A DNA stretch of 64,000 bases, taken from contig CAKSYT010000004.1 of NCBI GenBank assembly GCA_934524985.1, positions 62,001 through 126,000 of the forward strand, written 5' to 3'. The position numbers were made by a program, and so were the translations under genes. The notes beneath the pieces are model-generated. The model worked only from the letters and a program-made list of their open reading frames with translations. It did no database searches and was not told the origin of the DNA. The first letter of the stretch is position 1. Each line of letters begins with the position of its first letter. Shown here in pieces: positions 32,248-41,713 of the stretch. This DNA is from an uncultured Faecalibacterium sp. (lineage in GTDB: Bacteria; Bacillota; Clostridia; Oscillospirales; Ruminococcaceae).

Positions 32248-32993
32248 GCGAAGAAAAGCTGACCCGCGCCGCCATCGTTACCGGCGGCAGCCGGGGCATT
32301 GGCCGCGCAGTGTGCGTGGCACTGGCAAAGCAGGGCTGCAACGTGGTGGTGAACTACTGCCACGGCGCAGAGCCTGCGGAGCAGACGGCAGCCCTCTGCC
32401 GCGCCGAGGGCGTGCAGGCGGTGACCGTGCAGGCGGATGTATCCACCGCCGAGGGCTGCAAAGCGCTGTTCGATGCCGCCGCCGAGGCCTTTGGCCGGGT
32501 GGATGTGCTGGTGAACAACGCGGGCATCACCCGGGACAACCTGATCCTGCGCCTGACCGAGCAGGATTTTGACGCGGTGCTGGACACCAACCTGAAAAGC
32601 GCCTTTCTCTGCTGCAAGGAAGCTGCCCGCCGCATGGTGCGCCAGCGCTATGGCCGCATCGTGAACCTTTCCAGCGTGGTGGCGCTGCGCGGCAATGCCG
32701 GGCAGACCAACTACGCCGCCAGCAAGGCGGGGCTTATCGGCCTGACCAAGAGCCTTGCCCGGGAGCTGGCAGCGCGGAACGTGACCGTGAACGCGGTAGC
32801 GCCCGGCTTTATCGACACCGACATGACTGCCGTGCTGCCGGAGGCGGTGCGCACCGGCATGACGCAGGGCATCCCCGCAGGCCATGCAGGCCAGCCGGAG
32901 GATGTGGCGCAGGCAGTGGCGTTTTTTGCCGCAGAACAAAGCAGCTATCTCACCGGGCAGGTGCTCTGTGTGGACGGCGGCATGGCAATGTAA
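32244..32993 (+). CDS. fabG: 3-oxoacyl-ACP reductase
   Basis: A 249-residue short-chain dehydrogenase using NADPH to reduce 3-oxoacyl-ACP. The Rossmann motif VTGGSRGIG (12-20), NNAG (91-94) and the catalytic Ser143/144, Tyr157 and Lys161 (NYAASKAG) are all intact. The start at 32244 overlaps the fabD stop; an in-frame upstream ATG at 32229 lies inside fabD and is less likely. Length is normal for FabG. Confidence 0.95.
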   Translation: MSEEKLTRAAIVTGGSRGIGRAVCVALAKQGCNVVVNYCHGAEPAEQTAALCRAEGVQAVTVQADVSTAEGCKALFDAAAEAFGRVDVLVNNAGITRDNLILRLTEQDFDAVLDTNLKSAFLCCKEAARRMVRQRYGRIVNLSSVVALRGNAGQTNYAASKAGLIGLTKSLARELAARNVTVNAVAPGFIDTDMTAVLPEAVRTGMTQGIPAGHAGQPEDVAQAVAFFAAEQSSYLTGQVLCVDGGMAM

Positions 32994-33005
32994 AGGAGAA
33001 CCCTT

Positions 33006-34244
33006 ATGGAAAAACGCAGAGTTGTGATCACCGGCCTTGGCACGGTGAACCCGCTGGGCAACAATGTAGCCGACAGCTGGGCGGCAGCCCGTGCCGGTAA
33101 ATGCGGCATCGGCCCCATCACCCAGTTTGATACCACCGACTTCAAGTGCAAGCTGGCCGGTGAGGTAAAGGATTTTGACCCCGAGACCGTGGTGGACAAA
33201 AAGGAAGTCCGCAAGATGGCACGCTTCACCCTGCTGGCGCTGGGCGCTGCCGCCGAAGCCATTGCAGACAGCGGCATCGATACCGAAGCCGAGGGCAAAG
33301 ACATCGGCGTCATCCTGTCCAGCGGTATCGGCGGTCTGCCCACTATCGAGGAGCAGCACGCCCGCGGCGAGGAAAAGGGCATGGAGAAGGTAAGCCCCTA
33401 CTTTGTGCCCATGGCCATTGCCAACATGGCAGCGGCACAGGTGGCCATCCGCTTCGGCCTGAAGGGCATGTGCACCTGTCCGGTCACGGCCTGCGCCGGC
33501 GGCACCAACGCTGTGGGCGATGCCTTCCACCGCATCCGGGACGGCTACGAGTCGGTGATGGTCTGCGGCGGCGCGGAAAGCTGCATCAGCCCCTTGGGCA
33601 TCGGCGGCTTTACCAGCATGAAGGCGCTTTCCACCGCCACCGACCCGGACGCTGCCAGCCTGCCCTTTGACGCCCGCCGCGGCGGCTTTGTCATGGGCGA
33701 GGGCAGCGGTGTGCTGGTGCTGGAGGAACTGGAGCACGCAAGAGCGCACGGCGCACACATCTACGCCGAGGTAGTGGGCTACGGTGCCAACTGCGACGCC
33801 TACCACTTTACCGCCCCGGCTCCCGGCGGCGTGGGTGCCATCGACTGCATGAAGCTGACTTTGGCAGATGCGGACATCGCACCGGAGCAGGTGGACCACA
33901 TCAACGCCCACGGCACCGGCACCCACATGAACGATGCCTGTGAGACTGCCGCCATTCACGCCGTGTTCGGCGCACACGCCAAGGAGATGACCGTGGTCAG
34001 CACCAAGAGCATGACCGGCCATCTGCTGGGCGGCGCAGGCGGCATCGAGGCCGTGTTCACTGCGCTGGCACTGCGGGACCAGTTTGCCCCGCCCACCATC
34101 CACTACGCCGAGCCCGACCCGGAGTGTGATCTGGACTATGTGCCCAACACCGGGCGGCAGCAGGAAATGCAGTATGCGCTGAGCAACAGCCTTGGCTTTG
34201 GCGGCCACAACGCCTGCATCGCCCTGCGCAGATGGGAGGGCTGA
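33006..34244 (+). CDS. fabF: beta-ketoacyl-ACP synthase II
   Basis: A 412-residue elongating condensing enzyme. The catalytic Cys lies in VTACAGGTNAV, with the two His in NAHGTGTHMND and KSMTGHLLGGAGG. N-terminal RRVVITGLGTVNPLGN is typical. Length is normal. The ribosome binding site AAAGGAGAACCCTT follows the fabG stop by a few bases, and fabZ starts 3 bp after the stop. Confidence 0.95.
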   Translation: MEKRRVVITGLGTVNPLGNNVADSWAAARAGKCGIGPITQFDTTDFKCKLAGEVKDFDPETVVDKKEVRKMARFTLLALGAAAEAIADSGIDTEAEGKDIGVILSSGIGGLPTIEEQHARGEEKGMEKVSPYFVPMAIANMAAAQVAIRFGLKGMCTCPVTACAGGTNAVGDAFHRIRDGYESVMVCGGAESCISPLGIGGFTSMKALSTATDPDAASLPFDARRGGFVMGEGSGVLVLEELEHARAHGAHIYAEVVGYGANCDAYHFTAPAPGGVGAIDCMKLTLADADIAPEQVDHINAHGTGTHMNDACETAAIHAVFGAHAKEMTVVSTKSMTGHLLGGAGGIEAVFTALALRDQFAPPTIHYAEPDPECDLDYVPNTGRQQEMQYALSNSLGFGGHNACIALRRWEG

Positions 34245-34247
34245 CCC

Positions 34248-34718
34248 ATGGCAGAGCCCCGTACCGTGCGTGAAAACGCCAACACTCTGAGCAGTGTGCA
34301 GATCGCGGAGATCCTGCCCCACCGCTACCCCTTTGCCCTCGTGGACCGCGTTCTGGACTACGAGCCGGGGCAGTGGGCCATCGGCCGCAAGTGCGTCACC
34401 CGCAACGAGGAATTCTTCAACGGCCACTTCCCGGCACAGCCGGTCATGCCCGGCGTACTGCTGCTGGAAGCGCTGGCACAGACCGGCGCTGTGGCGGCGC
34501 TGAGCCTGCCGGAAAACAAGGGCAAGCTGGCGCTGTTCGGCGGCATCAAGAGTGCCCGCTTCCGCAGGCAGGTCGTCCCCGGGGACGTGCTCACCCTGCA
34601 CTGTGAACTGGTGCAGCAGCACGGCGCTGTGGGCGTAGGCAAGGCTTCGGCATGGGTGGACGGCAAGTGCGCCGTCACCGCAGAGCTGACCTTTGTACTG
34701 ACCGACGCAGCGGAATAA
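34248..34718 (+). CDS. fabZ: 3-hydroxyacyl-ACP dehydratase
   Basis: A 156-residue hot-dog-fold enzyme that dehydrates 3-hydroxyacyl-ACP to trans-2-enoyl-ACP. Signature [13 protein letters not shown] and catalytic His60 ([13 protein letters not shown]) and Glu74 (LLLEALAQ) are present. It is the last gene of the operon, followed 10 bp later by a strong terminator. Confidence 0.95.
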   Translation: MAEPRTVRENANTLSSVQIAEILPHRYPFALVDRVLDYEPGQWAIGRKCVTRNEEFFNGHFPAQPVMPGVLLLEALAQTGAVAALSLPENKGKLALFGGIKSARFRRQVVPGDVLTLHCELVQQHGAVGVGKASAWVDGKCAVTAELTFVLTDAAE

Positions 34719-34728
34719 AAATGAATGC

Positions 34729-34776
34729 AAAAAGAGATAGGCGATCCCTTTTCGGGAAAGCCTATCTCTTTTTTGT
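34729..34776 (+). terminator. fab operon terminator
   Basis: AAAAAGAGATAGGC pairs with GCCTATCTCTTTTT around a loop with its own small dyad (TCCCTTTTCGGGA), ending in a T run. The leading A run makes it usable by the convergent GDPD gene as well. Confidence 0.88.
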
Positions 34777-34796
34777 TGGGGTTATTTGGGCTTATT

Positions 34797-35867
34797 TCAG
34801 CTGGCTTGCTCTGCGGCAGCTGTCCCGGCGTCTGCTTCAGCAGCGGGGGCAGGCTCTGCCGTGACGGTTTCGTCCGTGGTGGTTTCTGCCGGGGCGGTCG
34901 CTGCCAGCTCCTTTTCCATCCACTCCCGCACGCGGTCGGGGCGGTTGGTGATGTAGGCATCGGCGCTGGTGCGCAGCAGGCTGCGGACGGAATCCTCCGT
35001 GTCCACTGTCCACAAAGACACCTTGATGCCCATCTCGTGCAGTTTGTCGATGAAACCGGCGTTTTTGTAGGCGGTGTGGTACTCGCAGCTGACCCACTCC
35101 GGCACAAAGTCCAGACTGCGGATGTAGGCGGGCAGATCCCGCTGCGCCATCAGATTCTTGTAGATCTCGTTCAGGCTCTCACCGGGGAAGTTTGCCCGCA
35201 GCATACTTACCTTATCGGTCATCCAGCGGGTCATCCAGCTGCAATTTTCCTCGTCTGCTGCGCTCTCCGGCAGGGCGGCGTCCATGGCTTCCATGTCGTC
35301 CATGCCGTTGGTCAGTCCCAGATCCTTCCAGATGATGGGCGGCGGCAGCAGCATGCTTTCCAGCTCGCCGTATACCAGCGCACCTACCCGCAATTCGGGC
35401 ATCAGCTGCTTTGCCTGCCGCAGCAGCGCGTGGTTGAAGGAGATCAGGATCACCTGTTCTACCATCTCGGTCTGCCGCAGCACTTCCAGCACCCGGGGCA
35501 CAAAGTCCGGGTCGTTGTCCATGGTGGATTTCAGCTCCAGATGCACGGTGCAGCCCGGCATCTGTTTGCACAGCTCCATGGCTTCCTGTAAGGTGGCGAT
35601 CTTCTCGTCCTGATAGATGACGTCCTTCCAGCTGCCGAAATCCAGTTCCTTTAGATCGCCCATGGTCATATCGTAGATCTTGCCGGAAATGTCTGTGTGC
35701 AGATCGATCATATAGTCATGGTGGATCACAAGCCCGGCGTCAACGGTCTGCTGTACGTCCATCTCTACGCCGTCCGCGCCCAGCTCCATGGCCTTTTTAA
35801 AGGCAGTCAGGGTATTTTCCGGTGCAAGATAGGAAGCACCGCGGTGTGCAATGATCTGTGGTGTCAT
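34797..35867 (-). CDS. glycerophosphodiester phosphodiesterase
   Basis: A 356-residue GDPD-family TIM-barrel enzyme that hydrolyses glycerophosphodiesters to sn-glycerol 3-phosphate and an alcohol. The catalytic residues appear as IIAHRGASYLAPENT (HR...E...N), MDVQQT and IHHDY. There is no signal peptide, so it is probably cytosolic. The middle has an insertion (about residues 170-230, Met/Asp-rich), and the C-terminal 35 residues are an Ala/Glu/Thr low-complexity tail. It lies downstream of the GH1 gene, separated by a hairpin. Confidence 0.88.
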   Translation of the reverse strand: MTPQIIAHRGASYLAPENTLTAFKKAMELGADGVEMDVQQTVDAGLVIHHDYMIDLHTDISGKIYDMTMGDLKELDFGSWKDVIYQDEKIATLQEAMELCKQMPGCTVHLELKSTMDNDPDFVPRVLEVLRQTEMVEQVILISFNHALLRQAKQLMPELRVGALVYGELESMLLPPPIIWKDLGLTNGMDDMEAMDAALPESAADEENCSWMTRWMTDKVSMLRANFPGESLNEIYKNLMAQRDLPAYIRSLDFVPEWVSCEYHTAYKNAGFIDKLHEMGIKVSLWTVDTEDSVRSLLRTSADAYITNRPDRVREWMEKELAATAPAETTTDETVTAEPAPAAEADAGTAAAEQAS

Positions 35868-35903
35868 AAATTTTCTCCGTTATTGATTCTTTCTCACACT
35901 TTT

Positions 35904-35943
35904 ATGCCCCGGCGCTGCTGTTCCGCAAACAGTGCCGGGGCGT
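35904..35943 (-). terminator. hairpin between GH1 and GDPD genes
   Basis: Nested dyads: outer GCCCCGGC/GCCGGGGC, inner CTGTT/AACAG. On the reverse strand only a weak T/A tract follows, so termination after the GH1 gene may be partial. Confidence 0.5.
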
Positions 35944-35947
35944 TGGC

Positions 35948-37712
<1,765 letters not shown>

Positions 37713-38582
37713 ATGACAGAGTTCAAACCCATCAAAGAAGGCAAGGTCCGCGAGATCTACGACAATGGCGACAGCCTGATCATGGTTGCCACCGACCGCA
37801 TTTCTGCGTTTGACGTCATCCTGAAAAACAAGGTCACCAAAAAGGGCACCGTGCTCACCCAGATGAGCAAGTTCTGGTTCGATTACACCCGCGATCTGCT
37901 GCCCAACCACATGCTGAGCGTGGATGTGCAGGATATGCCGGAGTTCTTCCGTCAGCCCCAGTTCACCGGCAACAGCATGATGTGCCGCAAGCTGACCATG
38001 CTGCCCATCGAGTGCATCGTGCGCGGCTACATTACCGGCAGCGGCTGGGCCAGCTATCAAAAGACCGGCAAGGTGTGCGGCATCCAGCTGCCCGAGGGTC
38101 TGAAGGAATCCGATAAGCTGCCCGAGCCCATCTACACCCCCTCCACCAAGGCAGAGATCGGCGACCACGACGAGAACATCTCCTACGAGCAGAGCATCGA
38201 CGTGCTGGAAAAGCAGTTCCCCGGCCACGGTCTGGAGTACGCCACCAAGCTGCGCGATTACACCATTGCCCTGTACAAGAAGTGCGCCGAGTATGCACTG
38301 TCCCGCGGCATCATCATTGCCGACACCAAGTTCGAGTTTGGTCTGGACGAGGACGGCAACGTGGTGCTGGGCGACGAGATGCTGACCCCGGACTCCTCCC
38401 GCTTCTGGCCGCTGGAGGGCTACGAGCCGGGTCACAGCCAGCCCTCTTTCGACAAGCAGTTTGTGCGCGACTGGCTGAAGGCCAACCCCGACAGCAACTA
38501 CGACCTGCCGCAGGATGTCATTGACAAGACCATTGCCAAGTATCTGGAGGCCTACGAGCTGCTGACCGGCAAGAAGCTGTAA
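37713..38582 (+). CDS. purC: SAICAR synthetase
   Basis: A 289-residue ATP-dependent enzyme of de novo purine synthesis joining CAIR and aspartate. It has KEGKVREIYDNGD, TDRISAFDVIL, the long RKLTMLPIECIVRGYITGSGW and IADTKFEFG, LGDEMLTPDSSRFW. Length is that of the longer type. It stands alone here, away from other pur genes, with its own terminator. The start follows GGAGTGTTTGATT. Confidence 0.94.
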   Translation: MTEFKPIKEGKVREIYDNGDSLIMVATDRISAFDVILKNKVTKKGTVLTQMSKFWFDYTRDLLPNHMLSVDVQDMPEFFRQPQFTGNSMMCRKLTMLPIECIVRGYITGSGWASYQKTGKVCGIQLPEGLKESDKLPEPIYTPSTKAEIGDHDENISYEQSIDVLEKQFPGHGLEYATKLRDYTIALYKKCAEYALSRGIIIADTKFEFGLDEDGNVVLGDEMLTPDSSRFWPLEGYEPGHSQPSFDKQFVRDWLKANPDSNYDLPQDVIDKTIAKYLEAYELLTGKKL

Positions 38583-38605
38583 GCGTATCCCGTATCCATA
38601 AAAAC

Positions 38606-38646
38606 CAAGGCTGCTGCGGAAAATTTTCCGCAGCAGCCTTTTTGTG
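38606..38646 (+). terminator. purC terminator
   Basis: AAGGCTGCTGCGGAAAA pairs directly with TTTTCCGCAGCAGCCTT, followed by T residues. Confidence 0.88.
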
Positions 38647-38659
38647 TCCCCGCCCTCTT

Positions 38660-38706
38660 GACAAGGGGTAGGGAGATGGGTAAAATATGTATCGTATCAA
38701 ACAGTT
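38660..38706 (+). promoter_or_regulatory. marR promoter and operator
   Basis: -35 TTGACA (38660-38665), 17-bp spacer, -10 TAAAAT (38683-38688), then ATGTATCGTATCAAACAG (38689-38706). This is similar at most positions to the dyad after the ABC-exporter -10 (39918-39935), with the same geometry. Confidence 0.65.
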
Positions 38707-38745
38707 TCACATCGAACAATCAGAACAAAACAGAGGAAAACCATT

Positions 38746-39228
38746 ATGTGTACAGAGCACCCTATTGAAGAGCACTGCAAGCTGAACCCGCCGTGGGAAG
38801 GGCCGCAGGTCATTCCCGCCCAGCTGCGCCGGGTGGACAACCTGATCTTCCGCAGGCTGAACCAGTTTTCCCGCGCCAACGGGGTAGAGCAGACCACCCC
38901 CATGCACGGGTGGATCATTGAGTATCTCTACCGCCACCGGGACGAACCGGTGTTCCAGCGGGACATCGAGCGGGAGTTTTCCATCACCCGCTCCACCGTG
39001 ACGAACATTTTGCAGCTGATGGAGCGCAAGGGCTACATCCAGCGCCTGAGCGTGCCGCAGGACGCCCGGCTCAAGCAGCTGGTTTTGACCGAGGAGGGCA
39101 TCCGTCTGCACGAAAAGACCCTGCTTTCCTTCCACCAGACCGACGACTATGTAACCGGGCTGCTGACCGAGGAGGAGAACGCAGAGCTGCTGCGGCTGCT
39201 GAACAAGCTGCGGGAAGCGTTGAAATAA
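38746..39228 (+). CDS. MarR-family transcriptional regulator
   Basis: A 160-residue winged-helix regulator. The DNA-binding core VFQRDIEREFSITRSTVTNILQLMERKGYIQRLSVPQDAR (about residues 65-105) shows the recognition helix and the wing with the conserved Asp-Ala-Arg. Flanking helices form the dimer interface. The ribosome binding site is AGAGGAAAACC. The related operators at its own promoter and at the downstream ABC-exporter promoter imply that it represses both and responds to an exported compound. The ligand is unknown. Confidence 0.88.
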   Translation: MCTEHPIEEHCKLNPPWEGPQVIPAQLRRVDNLIFRRLNQFSRANGVEQTTPMHGWIIEYLYRHRDEPVFQRDIEREFSITRSTVTNILQLMERKGYIQRLSVPQDARLKQLVLTEEGIRLHEKTLLSFHQTDDYVTGLLTEEENAELLRLLNKLREALK

Positions 39229-39512
39229 CGCTGCTGCCGGGGATGTTCTCTTTTGGTGGCAAAAGAGAACCAGAAAAGTGTGCGCTCCGCGGGAAAAGTT
39301 TCTGCCTGCCGTCAGCGCGCATGGACGCTCCGCTGGGCCAGAGGCAGGGAGGGGTGTTCCGACTCCCCCCTCCCTACCTCTGGACTCCACCCACCCCGCA
39401 ACGGGTCAAGGGCTGCACGCCCTTGACAAACCTAAAGAAGAAGTCGAAGCACAAAAAAGCTAGCGCTGCGCCAGTCGGCGCTATCGCTTTAACGCTTTTT
39501 TCGCTTCTCCAT
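39229..39512. other. non-coding stretch after marR
   Basis: No gene is supported. It contains a perfect 11+4+11 bp hairpin (39245-39270, arm GTTCTCTTTTG) just after marR, and near 39461-39500 a dyad TAGCGC/GCGCTA followed by a T run that could terminate transcription. Confidence 0.45.
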
Positions 39513-39835
39513 TTATAGCCCCTCAGTCGCTGCGCGACAGCTCCCCCAAGGGGGAGCACGCCCTCTCAGGCGCTCCCGCGCCAGCTCCCCCGAAGGGGGA
39601 GCCAAGGTCTAAAGTTTGTTGCTAAAGTATTAGGCATAATGAGGAAGTTTTCGGCAGTGCCCTTGCCTCTCCCTTTGAGAGAGGTGTCACCGCAGGTGAC
39701 GGAGAGGGCGCACGCCGTTAGCCTTATCGCTAAAGTTTCAAGCGCAGCAAAAAACTTTTCCGCCACCGCCAAAAGCCGTCCCCTTGGGGAAGGTGGCATC
39801 GCCGCAGGCGATGACGGAAGGGGTAACTTCCGTCA
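39513..39835. repeat. second intergenic repeat family, copy 1
   Basis: A run of short palindromes (CTCCCCC/GGGGGAG, CTCTCCC/GGGAGAG, TCACCGCAGGTGA) around the conserved stretch TTGCTAAAGTATTAGGC (about 39619-39635). The segment 39560-39725 matches the reverse complement of 51030-51237. No ORF is supported. It lies in front of the exporter promoter. Confidence 0.75.
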
Positions 39836-39890
39836 AAGCGCCGAAAAAGAACTTGTTAAATTAGTAATTATGAACATTTTACGAAACGTC

Positions 39891-39935
39891 TTGACATTTA
39901 AATTGTTTTGTATAAAATTGTTTCGTACCAAACAA
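39891..39935 (+). promoter_or_regulatory. ABC exporter promoter with MarR operator
   Basis: -35 TTGACA (39891-39896), 16-bp spacer, -10 TAAAAT (39913-39918). The near-perfect dyad TTGTTTCGTACCAAACAA (39918-39935) begins at the last base of the -10, as in the marR promoter. Repression by the upstream MarR protein is inferred. Confidence 0.7.
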
Positions 39936-39961
39936 ATAAATTCAAATAGGAGGGAACTCAG

Positions 39962-41713
39962 ATGATCAAAAAGCTTGTGTCGCATCTGGGCGAGTATAAA
40001 GCCGCCTCGATCAAGACACCGCTCTTTGCTGCGCTGGAAGCCATTATGGATGTGCTGCTGCCCACCATCATGGCCTTTATCATCGACCAGGGCATTGAAA
40101 AGGGCGATATGAACGCCATCATCCGCTACGGCCTGCTTACCTTTCTGGTGGCAGCCATTGCGCTGGTGCTGGGCGTGCTGGCGGGCAAGTATGCCGCCGA
40201 GGCATCCACCGGCTTTGCCGGAAATCTGCGCGATGCCATGTATGAAAACATCCAGCATTACTCTTTTTCCAACATCGACAAATTCTCCACAGCAGGTCTT
40301 GTTACCCGCATGACCACCGACGTGACCAACGTGCAGAACGCCTTCCAGATGATTTTGCGCATGTGCGTGCGCGCCCCGGTGCATCTGGTGTTTGCCATGT
40401 TCATGGCTGTGGTCATTGGCGGCCCGCTGTCGCTGGTGTTCGTGGTGGCGGTGGCCTTTCTGGTGGCGGTGCTGGCTGCCATTATGATCCCCACCTTCCG
40501 CATCTTTGATCGGGTGTTCAAAAACTACGATAACCTCAACGCCTCGGTGCAGGAGAACGTCTCTGCCATCCGCGTGGTCAAAAGCTTCGTGCGCGAGGGC
40601 TTTGAAAACGAAAAATACACCGCCGCCTGTGAGAGCCTGTACAAGCAGTTTGTCAACGCGGAAAGCCGCCTGAGCTTCAATAACCCCGCCATGCTGGTGG
40701 CAGTGTACGGCTGCAATATCGCGCTGAGCTGGTTCGGCGCAAAGTATGTGCTGCACGGTGCTATTACCACCGGCCAGCTGAACGCTCTGTTCGGCTATAT
40801 CATGAACATCCTCATGGCGCTGATGATGCTGAGCATGGCCTTTGTTATGATCGCCATGTCCGCCGCCTCTGCCAAGCGTATCGTGGAGGTGCTGGACGAG
40901 TGCACCGACCTGCCCCCGGCAAAGCAGCCGGTGCAGCAGGTGGCAGACGGCAGCATCCAGTTCGACCACGTTACCTTCAAGTATAAGCACGGCAGCGGTC
41001 AGCCGGTGCTGAACGATATCAGCTTTACCATCCAGCCCGGCGAGACGCTGGGCATCATCGGCGGCACCGGCAGCGCAAAGTCCAGTCTGGTGCAGCTGAT
41101 CCCCCGCCTGTACGATGCCGAAAGCGGCACCGTGCGCGTGGGCGGTGTGGATGTGCGGGATTATAACCTTGACGTGCTGCGCCGGGAGGTCTCCATGGTG
41201 CTGCAGAAGAACGTGCTGTTCAGCGGTACCATTCTGGATAACCTGCGCTGGGGCGATGCCAACGCCACCGAGGAAGAGTGCATCCGCATGGCAAAGCTGG
41301 CCTGCGCGGATGAATTCATCCAGCGCTTCCCGGATAAGTACAATACTTGGATCGAGCAGGGCGGCTCCAACGTGTCCGGCGGCCAGAAGCAGCGCCTGAC
41401 CATCGCCCGCGCCCTGCTGCGCAAGCCCAAGGTGCTGATTTTGGACGACTCCACCAGCGCCGTGGATACCGCGACCGATGCCAAGATCCGCAAGGCCTTC
41501 CGGGAGGAGATCCCCGGCACGACCAAGATCATCATTGCACAGCGTATCTCCTCGGTGCAGGATGCAGACCGCATTCTGGTGCTGGATAACGGCCAGATCA
41601 ACGGTCTGGGCACCCATGCGGAGCTGCTGGCGACCAACGCCATCTATCAGGAGGTCTACAACAGCCAGACGCAGGGCGGCGGCGATTTTGACAAGCAGGG
41701 AGGTGCGCAGTAA
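39962..41713 (+). CDS. ABC exporter half-transporter, degenerate ATP site
   Basis: A 583-residue type IV ABC exporter half. The N-terminal TM domain (about residues 1-310) has six helices; the ATP-binding domain follows. Walker A reads GGTGSAKSS with Ala for the usual Gly, the signature is VSGGQ, and Walker B is ILDDS, with Asp where the catalytic Glu normally sits. It therefore supplies the non-catalytic site of a heterodimer. The adjacent second half overlaps its stop by one base (TAATG), indicating a stoichiometric pair. Substrate unknown; lipid or drug export is typical. A MarR operator overlaps the promoter. Confidence 0.9.
   Translation: MIKKLVSHLGEYKAASIKTPLFAALEAIMDVLLPTIMAFIIDQGIEKGDMNAIIRYGLLTFLVAAIALVLGVLAGKYAAEASTGFAGNLRDAMYENIQHYSFSNIDKFSTAGLVTRMTTDVTNVQNAFQMILRMCVRAPVHLVFAMFMAVVIGGPLSLVFVVAVAFLVAVLAAIMIPTFRIFDRVFKNYDNLNASVQENVSAIRVVKSFVREGFENEKYTAACESLYKQFVNAESRLSFNNPAMLVAVYGCNIALSWFGAKYVLHGAITTGQLNALFGYIMNILMALMMLSMAFVMIAMSAASAKRIVEVLDECTDLPPAKQPVQQVADGSIQFDHVTFKYKHGSGQPVLNDISFTIQPGETLGIIGGTGSAKSSLVQLIPRLYDAESGTVRVGGVDVRDYNLDVLRREVSMVLQKNVLFSGTILDNLRWGDANATEEECIRMAKLACADEFIQRFPDKYNTWIEQGGSNVSGGQKQRLTIARALLRKPKVLILDDSTSAVDTATDAKIRKAFREEIPGTTKIIIAQRISSVQDADRILVLDNGQINGLGTHAELLATNAIYQEVYNSQTQGGGDFDKQGGAQ

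Noticed and set aside
32067-34730. 887-codon antisense frame across fabG, fabF and fabZ
   Set aside because: It spans several real genes on the other strand and reads as His/Gly/Ala-rich noise typical of GC-skew shadows.
39243-39518. Short ORF after marR
   Set aside because: Composition reflects repeats and hairpins; no start signal or homology features.
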